Assembly: GCF_017654505.1 (NCBI RefSeq)
Contig: NC_054538.1
Location: 20,689,412-20,753,411, forward strand
Direction: 5' to 3'
DNA length: 64,000 nt
Source: Polyodon spathula
Taxonomy: Eukaryota; Chordata; Actinopteri; Acipenseriformes; Polyodontidae
The notes under the pieces were generated by a model that did not search any database, was not told where the DNA came from, and saw only the letters and a program-made list of their open reading frames with translations. Below are positions 63,790-64,000 of this stretch, one piece after another. Both the position numbers and the translations under genes were made by a program. How positions within the stretch are numbered: the first letter of the stretch is position 1; every line of letters begins with the position of its first letter.

Positions 63790-64000
63790 CAATAAAGGGA
63801 TAAATTCATATGTGCTATTCTGAGTGAAATGAATAATATCAATTAAGAACTTTTTTGTCTCTTTTTTGAATGAAATAAACTCAACTTTAAGTCAGCTGAA
63901 TGCAACTTGAGAAACTGCTGTAAGTATGTGACACACTGAAACGGTGAGAGAGAGATTAGAAAACAAATGCCTGATAGCTAACCTGACTAAAATCAAAGTC

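Larger units (their letters stand above)
62150..64000 (+). other. Intron 24, continues past the window
   Basis: No further exon found. Holds a TTC microsatellite and a MITE of family 2 (listed separately). The remainder is AT-rich DNA. Confidence 0.55.

Noticed and set aside
62150..64000. A KASH-encoding final exon
   Set aside because: I looked for a phase-0 exon with a hydrophobic segment and found none; the region after 63600 includes a MITE. The end of the gene must be outside the window.

Overview
The window looks like nuclear DNA from a vertebrate, most likely a ray-finned fish. It is AT-rich and has spliced genes with GT-AG introns, Tc1-like transposons, solo LTRs, tRNA-derived CORE-SINEs with a fish-type 3' tail, an L2-like LINE end and many microsatellites. 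The long introns and the mix of repeats make me think of a non-teleost lineage such as sturgeon or paddlefish, but that is a guess. I see nothing bacterial. Layout: positions 1 to about 14.6 kb hold no gene I can recognise. They contain dispersed repeats: a Tc1-type MITE, an LTR of a family with a second copy at 34 kb, a broken Tc1-like transposase joined to a BED zinc-finger fragment, a solo LTR with target-site duplication, and a second Tc1 relic on the minus strand. At 14610-14837 lies a 75-codon open frame that I identify as myomixer (mymx, also called myomerger or minion), the micropeptide that works with myomaker to fuse myoblasts. Only 95 bases after its stop, on the same strand but in another frame, starts a large multi-exon gene. 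I could chain 24 coding exons from 14933 to 62149 with consistent splice phase and no stop, giving 1374 codons; the gene continues past the right edge. The first three exons encode a low-complexity, probably disordered N-terminus. Exons 4-22 encode helical, Leu/Glu/Lys/Gln-rich, Trp-punctuated sequence typical of spectrin repeats. Exon 23 is a Pro/Ser-rich linker and exon 24 is short and very basic. The architecture resembles nesprins (SYNE family), but no KASH domain is in the window, so the family assignment is an inference. The introns are rich in mobile elements: solo LTRs at 23.6-24.2 kb and 51.0-51.5 kb, CORE-SINEs at 22.8 and 48.4 kb, a TIR element at 19.1-19.9 kb, a large hairpin at 20.9-21.0 kb, a nested Harbinger-like region at 25.3-28.0 kb, a second Tc1 relic with both inverted ends at 46.4-47.4 kb, and an L2-like LINE 3' end at 60.1-60.6 kb. 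The two genes may be linked by position only, or by transcription (a shared 5' exon with two cistrons). If the large gene is a nesprin-like protein expressed in muscle, the pairing of a muscle fusogen with a spectrin-repeat protein would be notable. The close tandem arrangement is the most interesting thing in the window.
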